The notes beneath the pieces are model-generated. The model was not told the origin of the DNA. It worked only from the letters and a program-made list of their open reading frames with translations, and did no database searches. Of a stretch of 64,000 bases of DNA, positions 1 to 11,619 are shown in pieces (position 1 is the first letter of the stretch; every line of letters starts with the position of its first letter). The stretch is taken from the NCBI GenBank assembly GCA_037176725.1, contig JAZBRS010000054.1, positions 11,612,001-11,676,000 of the forward strand, given 5' to 3'. The translations under genes were made by a program, and so were the position numbers. This DNA is from Posidonia oceanica (lineage: Eukaryota; Streptophyta; Magnoliopsida; Alismatales; Posidoniaceae).

Positions 1-479
1 GAACAAGATAAGAACAAGCCAAAATCAAACAATGACAGGTTAAACTAGAGACAAACAAGTACAACGAAACAAAAGACACGTCGATCAGCCTCTTTAGGTT
101 AAAAAATAGGTTTTCCCAATTAAAAAAAAGGTATGCTGCTCGTCAGCACTCAACACGGCCACTGGTCACCATTTTTTTATTTTATTTTAAAGATTATAAA
201 ATCGAATATATCCCTATTCAAACCACTATATAACCTATATTGATTAAATTGACAATTTTTTGAGTTTTTCACCCGTTGTTCAATTACTTTACTTAATTTT
301 GTTAGATATCAAGACCTTTAGATGAAGATTCTATATGATTGGAATGACATGAAATTTTAATCACTAGTACATCTAGTCTATTATTTTCATCCATAAATGT
401 TAGATTTTTATATAAATCTAAAAAATAGATGGCTGCCAGTCCCCAAACAGCATCACTGGTAGACATGGAAATCAGCCTG

Positions 480-790
480 GCCCGGCCCGCAAGAAACATG
501 GGTTAGGCTGACCCAGGCCTGACCTGGCCCATGGCTGTGCCCGGCCCATGGGCTTGGCCCACCCGGATAGGTCCAGTTTGGGCCAGTAGGGTGAGCCAGG
601 TCGTGCCAGGGCGGTCCGATAATTTAAAATAAAAATAAAAAAAAGCACTGGCTCAGCTTGGCCTAGTTGTGGGTCATAGACTGTGCCGAGTCGATGGTTT
701 ACAAAAATTGACTCAACCCAGACCGGCCCAGTTCAGGACCGTCCGGACCACGATTTTTTCGAGGCAGCCTGGTTTACAAGTCTAGTCATT
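480..790 (-). repeat. GC-rich dispersed repeat, copy A
   Basis: This GC-rich block sits in AT-rich flanks and is full of short GGCCCA/CCGGCCC words. Read on the minus strand it aligns by eye with 3890-4830, sharing a stretch containing CTCGAAAAAATCGTGG and, about 70 bases on, TAAACCATCG. The two GC-rich arms here flank a short A/T centre (about 615-650). No coding capacity is visible. It is probably a nonautonomous mobile element of unassigned class; no terminal repeats could be fixed. Confidence 0.5.
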
Positions 791-1149
791 GGCCCATTTT
801 TCAATCAATACTTGTATATTTAGTTTAAGTCTATGTTAAGAGCTAGTGATGGCTAGAGGCTATATGTTGCTATATAACACTTAAAAAATTTAAAACTATT
901 TTGATAGAAATAAGAATGATTCTTAACAATAAAATAATGTATTCTTTCTCTTTTATTCATGAGGTAACAAAAAAATACATGGATATTTATAAAAAAAAAC
1001 CTAAAAAGACAATTTTAGTATTCATAAAGTATCTAAAAATACATCCAATTGTTAAAAAACATGAATATTTACAAAAACAAAACAACCCTAAGAAGACAAT
1101 TTAGTCTTTCATAGAATACTCAAAAATATATTCGGTTGTTAGTGATATA

Positions 1150-1835
1150 AATATTTACAAAAAAAAATAACACTAAGGTCTTAAACTAACTTTAATCTTC
1201 AATGAATTTGAACCTTTTGTTCAACCAGTGAAATCATCAATCAATGAATTAATACTAATATTCTTATCAATTTCTTTGTTGATTTAAACAACCAAACAAT
1301 CTAAAAGAAATACATCTTCCATTTTGTTATGAAATTTGATTTAACAAGCCTCATAGTTGAGAATGTTCGTTCAATGTTTGCAGTTGAAATCAAAAGAGTA
1401 GACATAAAACAATCTATAAAAGGATAGGTCTTTGAATTCTTGATTTCTATCAATGTCCAATAAAATTCAAAAAATATTATCAATTTTAAAAATTAAGGAT
1501 CACAAAATAAGTTCTACTCATAATGATACAATTGATAACTCAAGTGGTATTTCTCTTGATTTGTGAAGTCCTTAAAATTTCTCTACTAATCTATAAACAT
1601 CATCAACCTGGAATGATTTGAAATTAACATTAGAATCCAAACAACACTTAGAATAAGGAACACATAATTTAAAATTTACATAAGATGGACGATTTATAAT
1701 GCCATCAACTTACTCCTACATGAGCCACGATTTATAATGGCGTCAAGTTTTGTCGTTCGACTAATACCTACTTCTAATAGTTTTTTTGTAAGGAGGGGCA
1801 CCCACCCCTATACGAGCCGCCCAGCTCCGCCACTG
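1150..1835 (-). mobile_element. hAT transposon relic (Tip100/TTF-zinc-finger type)
   Basis: On the minus strand the element appears to start at 1835 with CAGTGGCGGAGC, a terminus common in plant hAT elements of the Tip100 type. Its body contains a decayed transposase C-terminus at about 1210-1700. The opposite terminal repeat could not be located, so the low-coordinate boundary is approximate. The surrounding DNA is AT-rich and shows nothing else. Confidence 0.55.
1210..1500 (-). pseudogene. hAT transposase dimerisation-domain fragment
   Basis: The readable peptide includes TANIERTFSTMRLVKSNF followed, in a shifted frame, by NKMEDVFLLDCLVV. Known plant hAT transposases carry a matching C-terminal dimerisation motif (ERxFS, then a conserved K, then NKM, then DCLV). 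A frameshift after about residue 55 and in-frame stops show that it is dead. Family identity is fairly secure; subfamily is inferred. Confidence 0.6.
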
Positions 1836-2159
1836 GTGATAACAACTTATATTCAGTATATAAAAATACCTAAAAAATCTTTTTTAATGAGGCAACCGAT
1901 CCATTATCAAACCAACCCCAAAGCAAGATGGAAGTCCAACAGAATTTGGATGAACTTTGCACCATCGAATATGTGATCTTTTTTTTCTCAAAAATGTTTG
2001 CTTAATTTGCACTTTGTATTGACATATCCAGCAAATAAAAGTTTGGAAACTGCAGTGAAAATAAATGAAATGGCAGAAGTTAATTAGTTTTTGTTTGGAA
2101 GAAAAAGATCCATCGCTCACTACAAATGCAAGCATTACCAACAGAAATAATTAAATTAA

Positions 2160-2740
2160 AAAAAAAAAAAACTTTTAATTTCATTATATTTCTATTCCAA
2201 CACCCGACAGGGGAGGTGGCTGTACGATAAGGCGTCTTGTAGAAACACTTCCATTCTATGTCCTTTTAGACCATCGACAAATAATTCAAATTCTACGAAT
2301 ACATGGTTGAATTGCATGTATTTTTTTGCCTTAAATTGCATGATCAGCAACCCCTATCGGTGCCAAAGATCGGCCTGTTTTGAATTTCTCCATTTCGAAA
2401 GTGTCTGAAGTTTCAGTGATAACGTTGACAATCATTTGGTATGAAAGAAATGTGCAGCCATTAATGTAGCTATTTTCAATCCTTTCACATTTCTACACAA
2501 GAGAAATGAAACCCTCAAATATAAAAGATTCAACACCATTAATATTTATCATCAAACATTACACATCTCACACAGACCATAGAACAAACAAACAAACAAA
2601 CTTCGATTCTACAAACAAAACCTGAATTCCTTCCACAAAGTCCTCACTCATGCGTGCATTTGTTTCCCCGGTCAAGAACAACAAAACGACTTAAGCCAAC
2701 CAAAATGCATGATCCGTACACAAATTCCACAAGTCGTCAG
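2160..2740. other. Gene-free stretch downstream of the CLE gene
   Basis: AT-rich intergenic DNA beginning with a poly-A run near 2156. It lies 3' of the minus-strand CLE gene and may hold its 3' UTR and polyadenylation signals. No gene, repeat or RNA was recognised. Confidence 0.4.
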
Positions 2741-2750
2741 TACTGCAAGA

Positions 2751-3257
2751 TCATGGAGTCCGGGGTTTCTTGGGACTGCCATGGTGATGCATGGGATCTG
2801 GTCCTGAAGGTGCCTGCCTCAATTCCCAGTCAACCAGGTGATCCTCTCCTGCTTCACCATGACCCAAAGGCGTGAATCCCTTGAAGAAACCCTCTTTGGA
2901 AGCAGCAGATATCTGATCAGCAACATCAAAGCACATACATGGTAAATATAAGATTCAAGTTAGAACCTACATATGTTAATCCAGTTTATTGCAATTATGT
3001 AATATACCCCTCTACCAACATATTCTGGAGCTGCATGGTGGTGCAAACACCCAATGCTCTTGCTGCAACCTGCAGAATAATACATAAGCAAGATCATCGA
3101 CACTAAGGCATATAGATTTTTTACACTTTCGGACATTATTAAATCTTGAAGGTTCAGGACACTGCATGCTGAGCTACAAACCTGAACGTCCATCCACGGC
3201 CAAGGACAGGGCCACAAGGACAACCAGCAGCACCAACATCACAGAAGAGGAACCCAT
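2751..3257 (-). CDS. CLV3: CLAVATA3/FON2-like CLE peptide precursor, 3 exons
   Basis: Exons 3257-3182, 3062-3016 and 2912-2751 give 94 residues, with introns of 119 and 103 bases and matching phases (1, then 0). Residues 1-23 are a hydrophobic signal peptide starting MGSSSVMLVLLVV, so the product is secreted. The C-terminus carries the CLE core RQAPSGPDPMHHH (residues 73-85) followed by GSPKKPRTP. Arabidopsis CLV3 also has three exons, about 96 residues and a core ending PSGPDPLHHH with a short tail; rice FON2 ends PMHHH. In that family the processed, arabinosylated dodecapeptide is perceived by CLV1-type receptor kinases and limits stem-cell number in the shoot meristem. The second position of the core is Q with A at position 3, where CLV3 has T and V, so another meristem CLE of the same subgroup is possible. 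Exon 2 has two nearby AG acceptors 7 bases apart, and only the second keeps the frame. The gene looks intact. Confidence 0.85.
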
Positions 3258-3324
3258 GGCAAACCACCGGACACCGCCGAGCTGAGGTAACTGCTTTTGG
3301 GTTTGTACCAACCCAAGTAGAGAG

Positions 3325-3341
3325 TTATATATATATATACA
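3325..3341 (-). promoter_or_regulatory. Candidate TATA box of the CLE gene
   Basis: An alternating TA run, read on the minus strand as TATATATATATAAC, lies about 70 bases upstream of the CLE start codon. That spacing would give a short 5' leader. It could also be a simple repeat with no promoter role. Confidence 0.4.
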
Positions 3342-3344
3342 TGG

Positions 3345-3885
3345 AGGAAATGTAAACAATTATGCGGACATGGACTGCAGCTTTTCCAATAGATACCCAG
3401 AATCGTGAACATCTAATGATATCATTGCTGTTTCTGCAATGTGGTCGCTCTCAGTCCATCACTTCCGACCGACCGCCTCACGACTGCGGTGCTACGACTC
3501 TGGTGTCTGGCTGCCTGCAGCCATCTTGAAGTGACATGGGAATTATAATCACCGGCGCCAAACCCGAATCATGGTCATCATTCTCAGATGGGCGAATGGG
3601 CACTATGTAATTAATTCTTCTACCCTTTTTTTTTTGTCTTCATATGCTTCATCCGTACCATAAATTAAAATTCTACTTCGTAAACTATGGGGAAAAAAAT
3701 CCATGTATGCGTAGCGTACTCAACATTAATTCTCCCACATCTGTAAATATAATATATCCAAACCAACGGGTGTCGCAAAATTTGTTGTAAGTACTAGATT
3801 CTCTCAATACTTATGGAATTAGCTTACAACAAGTCACCACTTGCATGGCATATAACATTTCAAATCAATAGTGCGAATGTTCAAT
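3345..3885. other. Upstream region of the CLE gene
   Basis: Intergenic DNA 5' of the minus-strand CLE gene. It has a moderate-GC part (3440-3600) and an AT-rich part. No open frame or repeat was recognised. Regulatory sequence is expected here, but no specific site can be supported. Confidence 0.35.
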
Positions 3886-3889
3886 TGTT

Positions 3890-4830
3890 CACCCACCAGT
3901 AGACTTGTAAGATCCGACTCGGCTCGAAAAAATCGTGGCCTGAACGGAACTGGGTTGGGCTGGATCAGCACGTCTAGTTATACATGTCAGGTCAGGTGGG
4001 TCAATTTTTATAAACCATCGGTCATAGTACGGTCCATGACTTGTGATTGGATTGGATGATGGCTTGACGGATCGGATCGAGTGAGATTGGTCCATTGAAT
4101 CGGTCTATTTTAAAAAAATTATAAAAAAATTATTTATTATTAAACATTTAATATATACATAAAAAATTTAAAATTATATAAGATATTTGATATTTTACAT
4201 TTTTACTTTTTTTTTTCTGATTTTATAATAATATAAATTAATCATAAATAGAGCTTATTCCGGTTCCCATTGAAGTTGATATCGTATCCTCGTTTTCTGA
4301 TTCGTTGTTTAAGTTCAGTAACTACAAACGATCAATCGCATCATATAAGTCCTTCAAGTATACGAAGATTTTTTCAGACTTTTTTGATAATTTACATCTT
4401 TTATTACTTAAAATTCTTTTACCTGTAGAAAATACAGACTCCGACGTCACAGTAGATGTTGAAATCGTTAGTAAATCTTTAGTTATTTTTTAAACTTAAG
4501 AAATCTAATTACGGTACTATACTACCACTTTAATATATATTTAAATTATCTATTTTTAATTCACTAAAAGTAAACTTATATTCTAAATAATTTTTTAATT
4601 TTTTAATTTTTTTATTTTTTTTAAATCACTAGACCGACCCAACCTAACACGGTTTGACTCACTCCATAGGTCTAGACTGGGCCTATCCAGGCAGATAAAG
4701 CTCATAGATCCAACACGCTTGTGACCTAAGTTAGACCTGAACCGACCTCACCTGTGTTTCTTGTGGATCGGATCAAGATTGGATTGTTTGTCTAGACTGA
4801 GTCGGACGATCCAAGACCGACCCGATTCAA
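3890..4830 (+). repeat. GC-rich dispersed repeat, copy B, with an AT-rich centre
   Basis: Two arms (3890-4100 and 4620-4830) match the two arms of 480-790 read on the opposite strand. The AT-rich centre is about 0.5 kb here and only about 30 bases in copy A. Either copy A lost its interior or copy B gained an insert. The two copies lie in opposite orientation on either side of the CLE gene. No protein was recognised. Confidence 0.5.
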
Positions 4831-5620
4831 TTTCCACGTATATCCACCAGCAATTCCCACAAGAAAGTGTGGCATCTGATTCTATATCGAGCCAGATGCA
4901 TATGGCACACCTTACGTCATCAGGATCTTGCCGTCAGATACGCTCGCAGTTGAGCTGCGATGGCATTGCCCTGCCTTTTCAGGAAAGAATGATTGTCTGG
5001 GTCCTCAATCTCAAACCTTTCCCGAACACATCACTTCATACATCATATCAATATATTTATATATTTATATATATGTCTGCAGCTTTGAAATTTATTTTCT
5101 TTATGCATCTTAATTAATACCACAAGGTGGTCTGTGTGTAAGTGATGGACGTGGGTTGCGCATTCCATCACCATTACGTGAGCTGGGAATATGGACGTGA
5201 GCAGTAGAGTACAGACGAGAAGGAAAAGATTCCAAACGGTTTTGTCTTTTTTTTTCCTTCTTGATCGTACGATTCTTATCATTTGAAATGAACTGTGATC
5301 ACATCGGATGGTCGTAGCGGCAATGGTGCTGGTGATGTCAAAAGTAAATGATGAAAGAACGGATTTTTTTTAGATACAATGAAAGCAAAGATTGCCTCGA
5401 TATCTTCACCCATTAGGGTGGTGATATTGGAGACGGTTCAAGATTTTTTTTGGCCTGTAAAAAAAATAAATTAATAAAATTTAATATTTAATAAAAAAAT
5501 AAAAAAATTATTAAATTTTTTTTATAATTATAAACATTCCGATTTTATATTCATTTGTCGACAGTTTTTTTTTAAAGATGTATTCGATCATGGCGGTTCA
5601 CCTAGTCACCAAACTCAAGT
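4831..5620. other. Intergenic stretch
   Basis: No gene, RNA or repeat boundary was recognised. It contains AT-rich simple sequence near 5040-5080 and 5460-5530. Confidence 0.35.
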
Positions 5621-5624
5621 CTAA

Positions 5625-6350
5625 GTTTGTGTTTGAAAACACTTTTTCTTACGCAGTTTATTGAAAAGAGTTGGTTTTTTTATAACTATACTATTTACAG
5701 TTTTTATGGAAGTAAAGAAAAACTTGTTTGGTTTGCATGTCCAAAAAGTATTTATGAGTTACTCCAAAGATAATATTGCCTTTGCCAATATCGTCCATCG
5801 CCGACCGCCCATCACTGCGTCGCCGTCGTCCGCCACCGCATCTGCCGATGCTGTCCATCACCATCCGCCGCTGCCATTCGCCATCCGTCGCCAGCCGCCG
5901 CCTGTCGTCGTTGTCCACTGTAGTCCGCTGCCACCGTCCGCCGCCGCCCGCCACCGTCGTTGCCTACCACCGCCGCCGCGTCGCCTTCGTCCGCCGTCGC
6001 CACCGTCCACCGCTCGCCGTCAGCCACCACCGCCCGCCACCGCATTGTCGTCGTCCGCCGCCGCCGCCTGCTACTGTCGTCATCCCCTGTCGTTGCCTTA
6101 GGTTCATGTTGTAATTAAAATCAACTTCTGAGGATATCATTGAAAAAGTTATGATTAATATTCATAGCTTTTCAAAAAGCTAACACCCATTAGCTTTTCT
6201 AAAAGCTACACAAATAACTTAAAATGAACTAAAAAGCTATAGCCAACTTTTTTAGAAAAGTTCGATAAGCTGGCTCATTTGGAAACGTTTCTTAGGTAAT
6301 AAGCGCTTAACACAATAAGCTGGTGTAAAAAAGCATTTCCAAATGCTACC
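5625..6350. mobile_element. Harbinger/Tourist-like nonautonomous element with CCG-rich core (copy 1)
   Basis: The element is 726 bp, flanked by TAA at 5622-5624 and 6351-6353. The left end GTTTGTGTTTGAAAACAC and the reverse complement of the right end, GGTAGCATTTGGAAATGC, agree at 11 of 18 positions, and similarity continues inwards over about 40 bases. Three-base TAA duplications and ends of this type are known for PIF/Harbinger and Tourist elements. The middle (about 5790-6100) is a pyrimidine-skewed tract of CCG, CGCC and GTCG words. A second copy lies at 59615-61500. No transposase is present. Confidence 0.7.
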
Positions 6351-6429
6351 TAAGTCCCCATCAATCCCAAACCAAGTATAAACCCAAGCATTTCCAAATC
6401 TAAGTTCAAGTCCAACCAAAAAAAGCCCA

Positions 6430-8303
6430 AAACACACAAAATCCACTTTGGATCGATGGACGCTGTATCAAGCAGCGTCCTACGTAAGACGCTGTAAAAG
6501 ATAACGTCTTACACAACCAGTTTGATAGCAACGTTGGACGCTGTATCAGACTGCGTCTTATGTAAGACACAGTTCAGCATATCATCCTACATATCGGAAC
6601 TGACAGAGTTTGGATTCGAGCCTTCCATTAGTCCAAGAGTGCAAAGACCACATTGCCCCTCATCCAGAACTCAATCCCGACCTTGTCCTATGTTCTTTCG
6701 TTTCAATTTCACACGTTACACCCCATGCAACCCATAAAAACATTTTTTCTTCTCCTTCATGGAGGTCGGCAACATATCCACTATTTTGGTTTTCCAGAGC
6801 ATAACCAGCCGAACTCCACTTGGATTCACACACCTCCGACCAACCTAGAGCTACCTCAGACCTTCCCAAAGCCTTGCCGAACCTCCTAAACACCATAGTC
6901 GCCGTCCGAGCTGCAACATCTTCTGGGAGAACTCCACAGGAGTCGAGGAAGCAACACCAACCTTCACAACAAGTAAGTGCTTTGCTCACTTAGCTTAGAA
7001 ACTTACTTCTCATGTCGTGAATGCTTGTTATAATGCATGATATCTGAGATTGTTTGTGTTTTGCCTCTGTTGTGGTTGTTATTTCATTTTCCAATGATGG
7101 GTTCACCGGCCATGTGTGGTCGTCGACCACTGAGCATGGTCGGGAACCCCATCGCCACTTTGCTTGCATTCCAAAGCTCCTCTTGACCTCCCCGAACCTC
7201 TACCATAAGCCCCAGCCATGCACCGTGGCATCCCGGCCCTTTCATTGGCCAGAGAACCCAACGGATTCCGGCGAAAGGCAAGTGGAGGTGGGTGGAGCAA
7301 TCTGGAGGCCCATTGTCCATAATAATTGCATGATTTTGTTCGTGATTGAATACTTTTGCTTAATTGATAGCTATTTGTCTGATTTGAATCGATTTGGATG
7401 TTTAATTATGCCATGAGACCAGTTGAGGTGTAAGACGCTAGAACTGGTGCGTCTTATGTAAGACGTTGGAAAACATAGCGTCTTACACCTCTGTTATAGT
7501 CTTCACTTGATTTTCCCAACAAAAAATGTTTTTGATGTTTTCCAACGTTTGGTACATGATGCCTGCTGTGATTTTAGTTTATTCCTATCATGTTTTGCTT
7601 CATAAAATCAACATGTAAAAAATCACGCATTGTTTTCTGATATTTATCAGAGTTTCTGATTCTCAGGTGTAAGAAGTTGAATCTGGTGCGTCTTACACAA
7701 GACACGTGATTCTATAGCGTCTTACATACCTGTCAAGTTTTCTGTATATTTTCTTCTATAGAAACATTATTGAATGTTCTCTAATGTTTGATATATGATG
7801 CCTGCTGTGATTTTAGTTTATTCCAATCATGTTTTGCTTCATAAAATCAACATGTAAAAAATCATGCATTGATTTCTGAGATTTATCAGAGTTCCTAATT
7901 CTCAGGTGTAAGAAGCTGAATCTGGTGCGTCTTACATAAGACACATGATTTTATAGCGTCTTACACACCTGTCAAGTTTTCTGCATATTTTCTCCCACAT
8001 AAATATTATTGAATGTTCTCTAATGTTGATTCATGATGCATATAGAGATTTTAATTTTATTCCCATCATGTTTTGTTTAATAAAATGTTTGGTAAAAAAG
8101 CATGCTTGTTTTCTGGGAATTTAATATGAAAACTGGTTTTTGGTATAAGAAGCTGAATCTGCCACGTCTTACATAAGACGCATGATTCTATAGCGTCTTA
8201 CACTTCTGTTAAGATTTTTGCATGTTTTCTCTCATAAAAAAGATTTTCATTGACATCTAAGATTTGATATGTGATGCTAAAGTGTTTTAATCTTATTTTC
8301 TGT
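6430..8303. repeat. Repeat-derived region with recurring GCGTCTTAC dyads
   Basis: The words GCGTCTTAC and GTAAGACGC recur from about 6460 onwards, first as two close copies (6464-6580) and then as the regular array at 7427-8300. The stretch between (6600-7420) has weak frames on both strands with no recognisable protein. The region ends abruptly at 8303, where an LTR copy starts inside a repeat unit, so the LTR inserted into or deleted part of the array. It is probably part of an unrecognised transposon. Confidence 0.5.
7427..8300 (+). repeat. Tandem array, period about 239 bp, four units
   Basis: The marker ATAGCGTCTTAC starts at 7475, 7714, 7953 and 8190, giving periods of 239, 239 and 237. 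Each unit carries a short dyad in which GTGCGTCTTAC is followed by ATAAGAC, plus a conserved spacer containing CATGTTTTGCTTCATAAAATC. Units drift progressively, and the fourth is cut by the LTR at 8304. Confidence 0.8.
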
Positions 8304-11300
8304 TGTAGTAATCCTGAAATTCGGATCGTCTATACACGATGCCAAAGTTCACGTGCACCGATCAGAAATAGGTTCACTATTAGCGGCAGGATTCGAGGAA
8401 GGAAACTCTACTCGGAAACGCTAGCAAAAGAGGAAAAAAAAGGAAAGATAAGACAAATCAGAGTCGCCACCGTGTCTATTAAATTGGGAGACAAGGAAAA
8501 CCGAGGAAATGTATGGAAACCATGCAAAAAAGATGCAAAAGGATGCGATGCAATGCAATGCTATGCCATGACTCGTGCCTAGGATGAGGGCATAATGGTC
8601 ATTGTGGGCCAAGAGAAAGGACAAGAACTCCTGTTACGCACGGGGAAGGTGTTAGGCACCCTCGATACATTCGAGAATCGGTCTTTCTTAGGCTTCTCGC
8701 TCGTATATGCAAGAAGATGCATACTTTGAATGCCTAAACGCCATGAATGCTTAATTACATGCTCACATGTATGTTCTAAGTGCTAATATGCGTGCAGGGA
8801 ATTAAACGTGTAATTTATATACTCAACAATGCTGCTAGTGTTCCGAACGAGTAAGCCTTGGTTCGTAAGAACTCCTAAACAGTAAGCATCATTGCCTTAA
8901 TGCAAATGCAGGCGATAAAACAAAACAGCGATGAAAACCATACAATGCAAGCGACATGCAAAGGGGAAACGATGTAGGGGCGAAAAACCATGCAATGCAA
9001 GCTTGCGATGAACAAAAGGATGCAAGGCAGGGGCGACAAAGCCTAATCTACATGCACGAGAAAACAGAGTGCGAAAACGATGCATGCAATGCAAATGATA
9101 AGGCAATGAGTGATATGCAGTGATTCAGATGGACTTATCTTGAAGATTTGAGACTTGATCAGAAATAAATTTGGTTAGAATGAAAGATCATCTAATCAGA
9201 AAGACCTGGATAGTTAGATCGTGAAGATCTAACGGTTCGATCAAAAGTTATTTAGGAATCAAGTCAGATGGCTCAAGGGCTAGAAAAAGTGATCTAAATG
9301 GGGGTCTAAGTGCAAATTACCCCTATGTGTGTGCAATGCAGGGTGTACTAAATGCAATGAAGTTAAGGATACTCAAAAGTATGCAAGGGTGTTAAATGCA
9401 ATGACATAAGAATGCAATGCAAGTAAGAATGCAAATGTAGGGACCTAAGTGCAATTAAAATAACTACAGGGGCCTAAATGCAATGTCATGGCAAAATACA
9501 ATGCAACAGGATAAATGCATGCAAAAAAGTAATGCAGCAATGCAATAGGCAAGCAATAGCAGAATGCAACATTAATTGAAAGACGTGTATGCAATAATGC
9601 AAGAAATGGACCTACATGTAGTTTTGAAAACATGCAAAGTCCTAAGTGCAATGCAAAAGAAACAGGTAAGCAGACAACAGTAGGTTTTAGGACTAACATG
9701 TAATTAAACCTAACTGTTGAATTTAAAATGTAAAGCAGGGTGCAAATATGAAGAAACTAGGCATAAGGACCTACATGTAATTCTAAAAACATGCAAGGTT
9801 TAAATGTAAAGCTAAACAGGCATGCAAACAAGCAACAATTTAAAATATGGACTGAAATGCAATTTAGAAAACTGTTGGACATTTAAAGCAATGCAATATG
9901 ATTAAAAATGCAAGTTAAATGATGCATGCATGCAAAAAGGACTTAAATGTAATAAACACAACTCACAGGACTTTATTGCAATGTAATAAAGTTTAAAATT
10001 GCATTTAAATAGCAGTTGGAAGCAAACAGGACCTACATGCAATAATGCAAACTTGTTGGACTTTATTACAATGTAATAAGGTTTGAAATTGCATTTTAAA
10101 TCACAGTTTAAAGTAAACAGGACCTAAATGCATAATTGAAACTTGCAGGACTTTATTGTAATGTAATAAAGTTTAAAATTCACATTTAAATCACAGTTTA
10201 AAGTAAATAGGACCTAAATGTAAAAATTAAAACCTAGAGGGCTTTATTACAATGCAATAAGGTTTAAAATTACATTTAAATCACAGATGACATGTGACTG
10301 GACCTAAATGCAATTATTAAAACATGCAGATATTTAATGCAATGCAACATAGTTATAAATGCAGATTAAATGATTTTTCAATTGATGCTGGACTGAAATG
10401 CAAATATAAATAAACATAAGGACCTGATCGCAATGAAGTAAAGAACTTAAATCAAAACTATTTAACTTAAAACGCTACAGTGCTACAGTGCCCTTCGAGC
10501 TCAGCCGACTGCGCCGGAGAAGGAGGGTGATGTTGTGACGGTCCAGCGGGTGAGCGGCGGTCCTGAGGCATGTGGAGGCTGGAGACGGTCCAGCGGGATG
10601 CTCCGGTGGGTTCAGCGGCACGAAATAATGGCTGAGGCGTGTTGTTGACGTCGGCGGTTTGTTGCAGAGATGGCCGGAGATGGTGCGGACGCTAGGGGCA
10701 ACGGCGGTGCAAGGGCGGAGCGGGACCGAGTTGCTGGAGGTCCAGCGATGCTCAGGGAGCGATCTGGAAGGTTGGAGCTGGCCAGGAGCGCGGCGGGGGT
10801 GCAGAGAGTCGCCGAAGAAGACGGCTGTAGCGACAGAGCTCGAATCGGACGCTGAAGCTCTAAACATGCATCTAACTAGCTAGGAAGGACGACGAAGCTA
10901 AAAGGAACTCAGAGATGAGGTCTGTTACCTGCATGGATGGCTAAGGAAGACTGCCAGTCTCCAGTGGGTGCGGCTGTGCAGGTGGAGGTCGTGGCGGCGC
11001 TGCGGTGAGCTAGAAGCTCGTGGCGTGATTGGCGCGAGTTGCTGGTGCTCTAAGAAAGGTCCGGTGCAAATTAATTGCTCTCTCTCCCGTTTTGCTGCAA
11101 GTTTGAAGAAAATGGGTTCTCTGGTTTTTTCTTCTCTTCAAGTGATGTAGCTCTCTCAAGGGCTTCATGGCTCTCTCTGGGGCTTCGTGGAAGGCTGAGT
11201 GGGAGCGTGGGATTGCTGTGCTTACTTGAGAGAAAAAAGGAAGATTGCTGTGCTGTGGAGAAGAAAAATGGATTCTGCTGTGCTGAGTTGCTGCTGCGCG

Positions 11301-11605
11301 TGGGATTGGAAAATGAGTTGCTGCTGCTTTGCCTTCTCCTCTTGTGGTGAATGGATGAGAAGGGATTCCTTTTGCTGGATGAAAGCCAAAAGGAGATGGC
11401 GTGCAAGGGAGTTGCTCTGCAGGTAAGGCAGAGGGATTGGGAGTTGTTGATTGGCTGTAGGTGTTGCCGGGAGAGCGGGAAAGAAGGAGGAGGAGCTAGT
11501 GTGGATGGGAGAGGTTTTGAAGGCCGCGTGAAGGCCGAACAAGATGATGAGAAGGTTGTGCATGGAGGCGGTGGCTTGCAGCAGGAGAGGAGAGAAAAGA
11601 TACCA
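8304..11605 (-). mobile_element. Truncated long LTR, same family as 36311-42011
   Basis: At 8304 the minus-strand copy ends in GGATTACTACA, the same terminus as the LTR ending at 42011. Reading away from that end, landmarks match in order by eye: the segment around 8640-8700 matches 41640-41700 (both contain TTCCCCGCACGT/ACGTGCGGGGAA-type sequence), the TGCAATGC-rich part (8900-10470) matches 39470-41430, and a GC-rich part follows. The opposite terminus, TGTTGACACCCC in the complete copy, was not found near 11605, so this copy is truncated there. No coding function is claimed for the weak frames in the GC-rich half. Confidence 0.65.
9939..10480 (-). repeat. LTR-internal tandem repeat, period 90 bp
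   Basis: The word GGACYTAAATG-like starts recur at 9939, 10029, 10120, 10210, 10300 and 10390, spacings of 90 or 91. Units also contain CTTTATTGCAATGTAATAAAG, itself an imperfect palindrome. The complete LTR has comparable but less regular units around 39900-40100. Confidence 0.75.
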
Positions 11606-11619
11606 TCATAAATGAAAAT

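Noticed and set aside
5661..6114. Long Pro/Arg/Ser-rich open frames on both strands in the CCG-rich core
   Set aside because: Open frames in several registers at once are expected from CCG repeats; no domain is present and the block lies inside a transposon.
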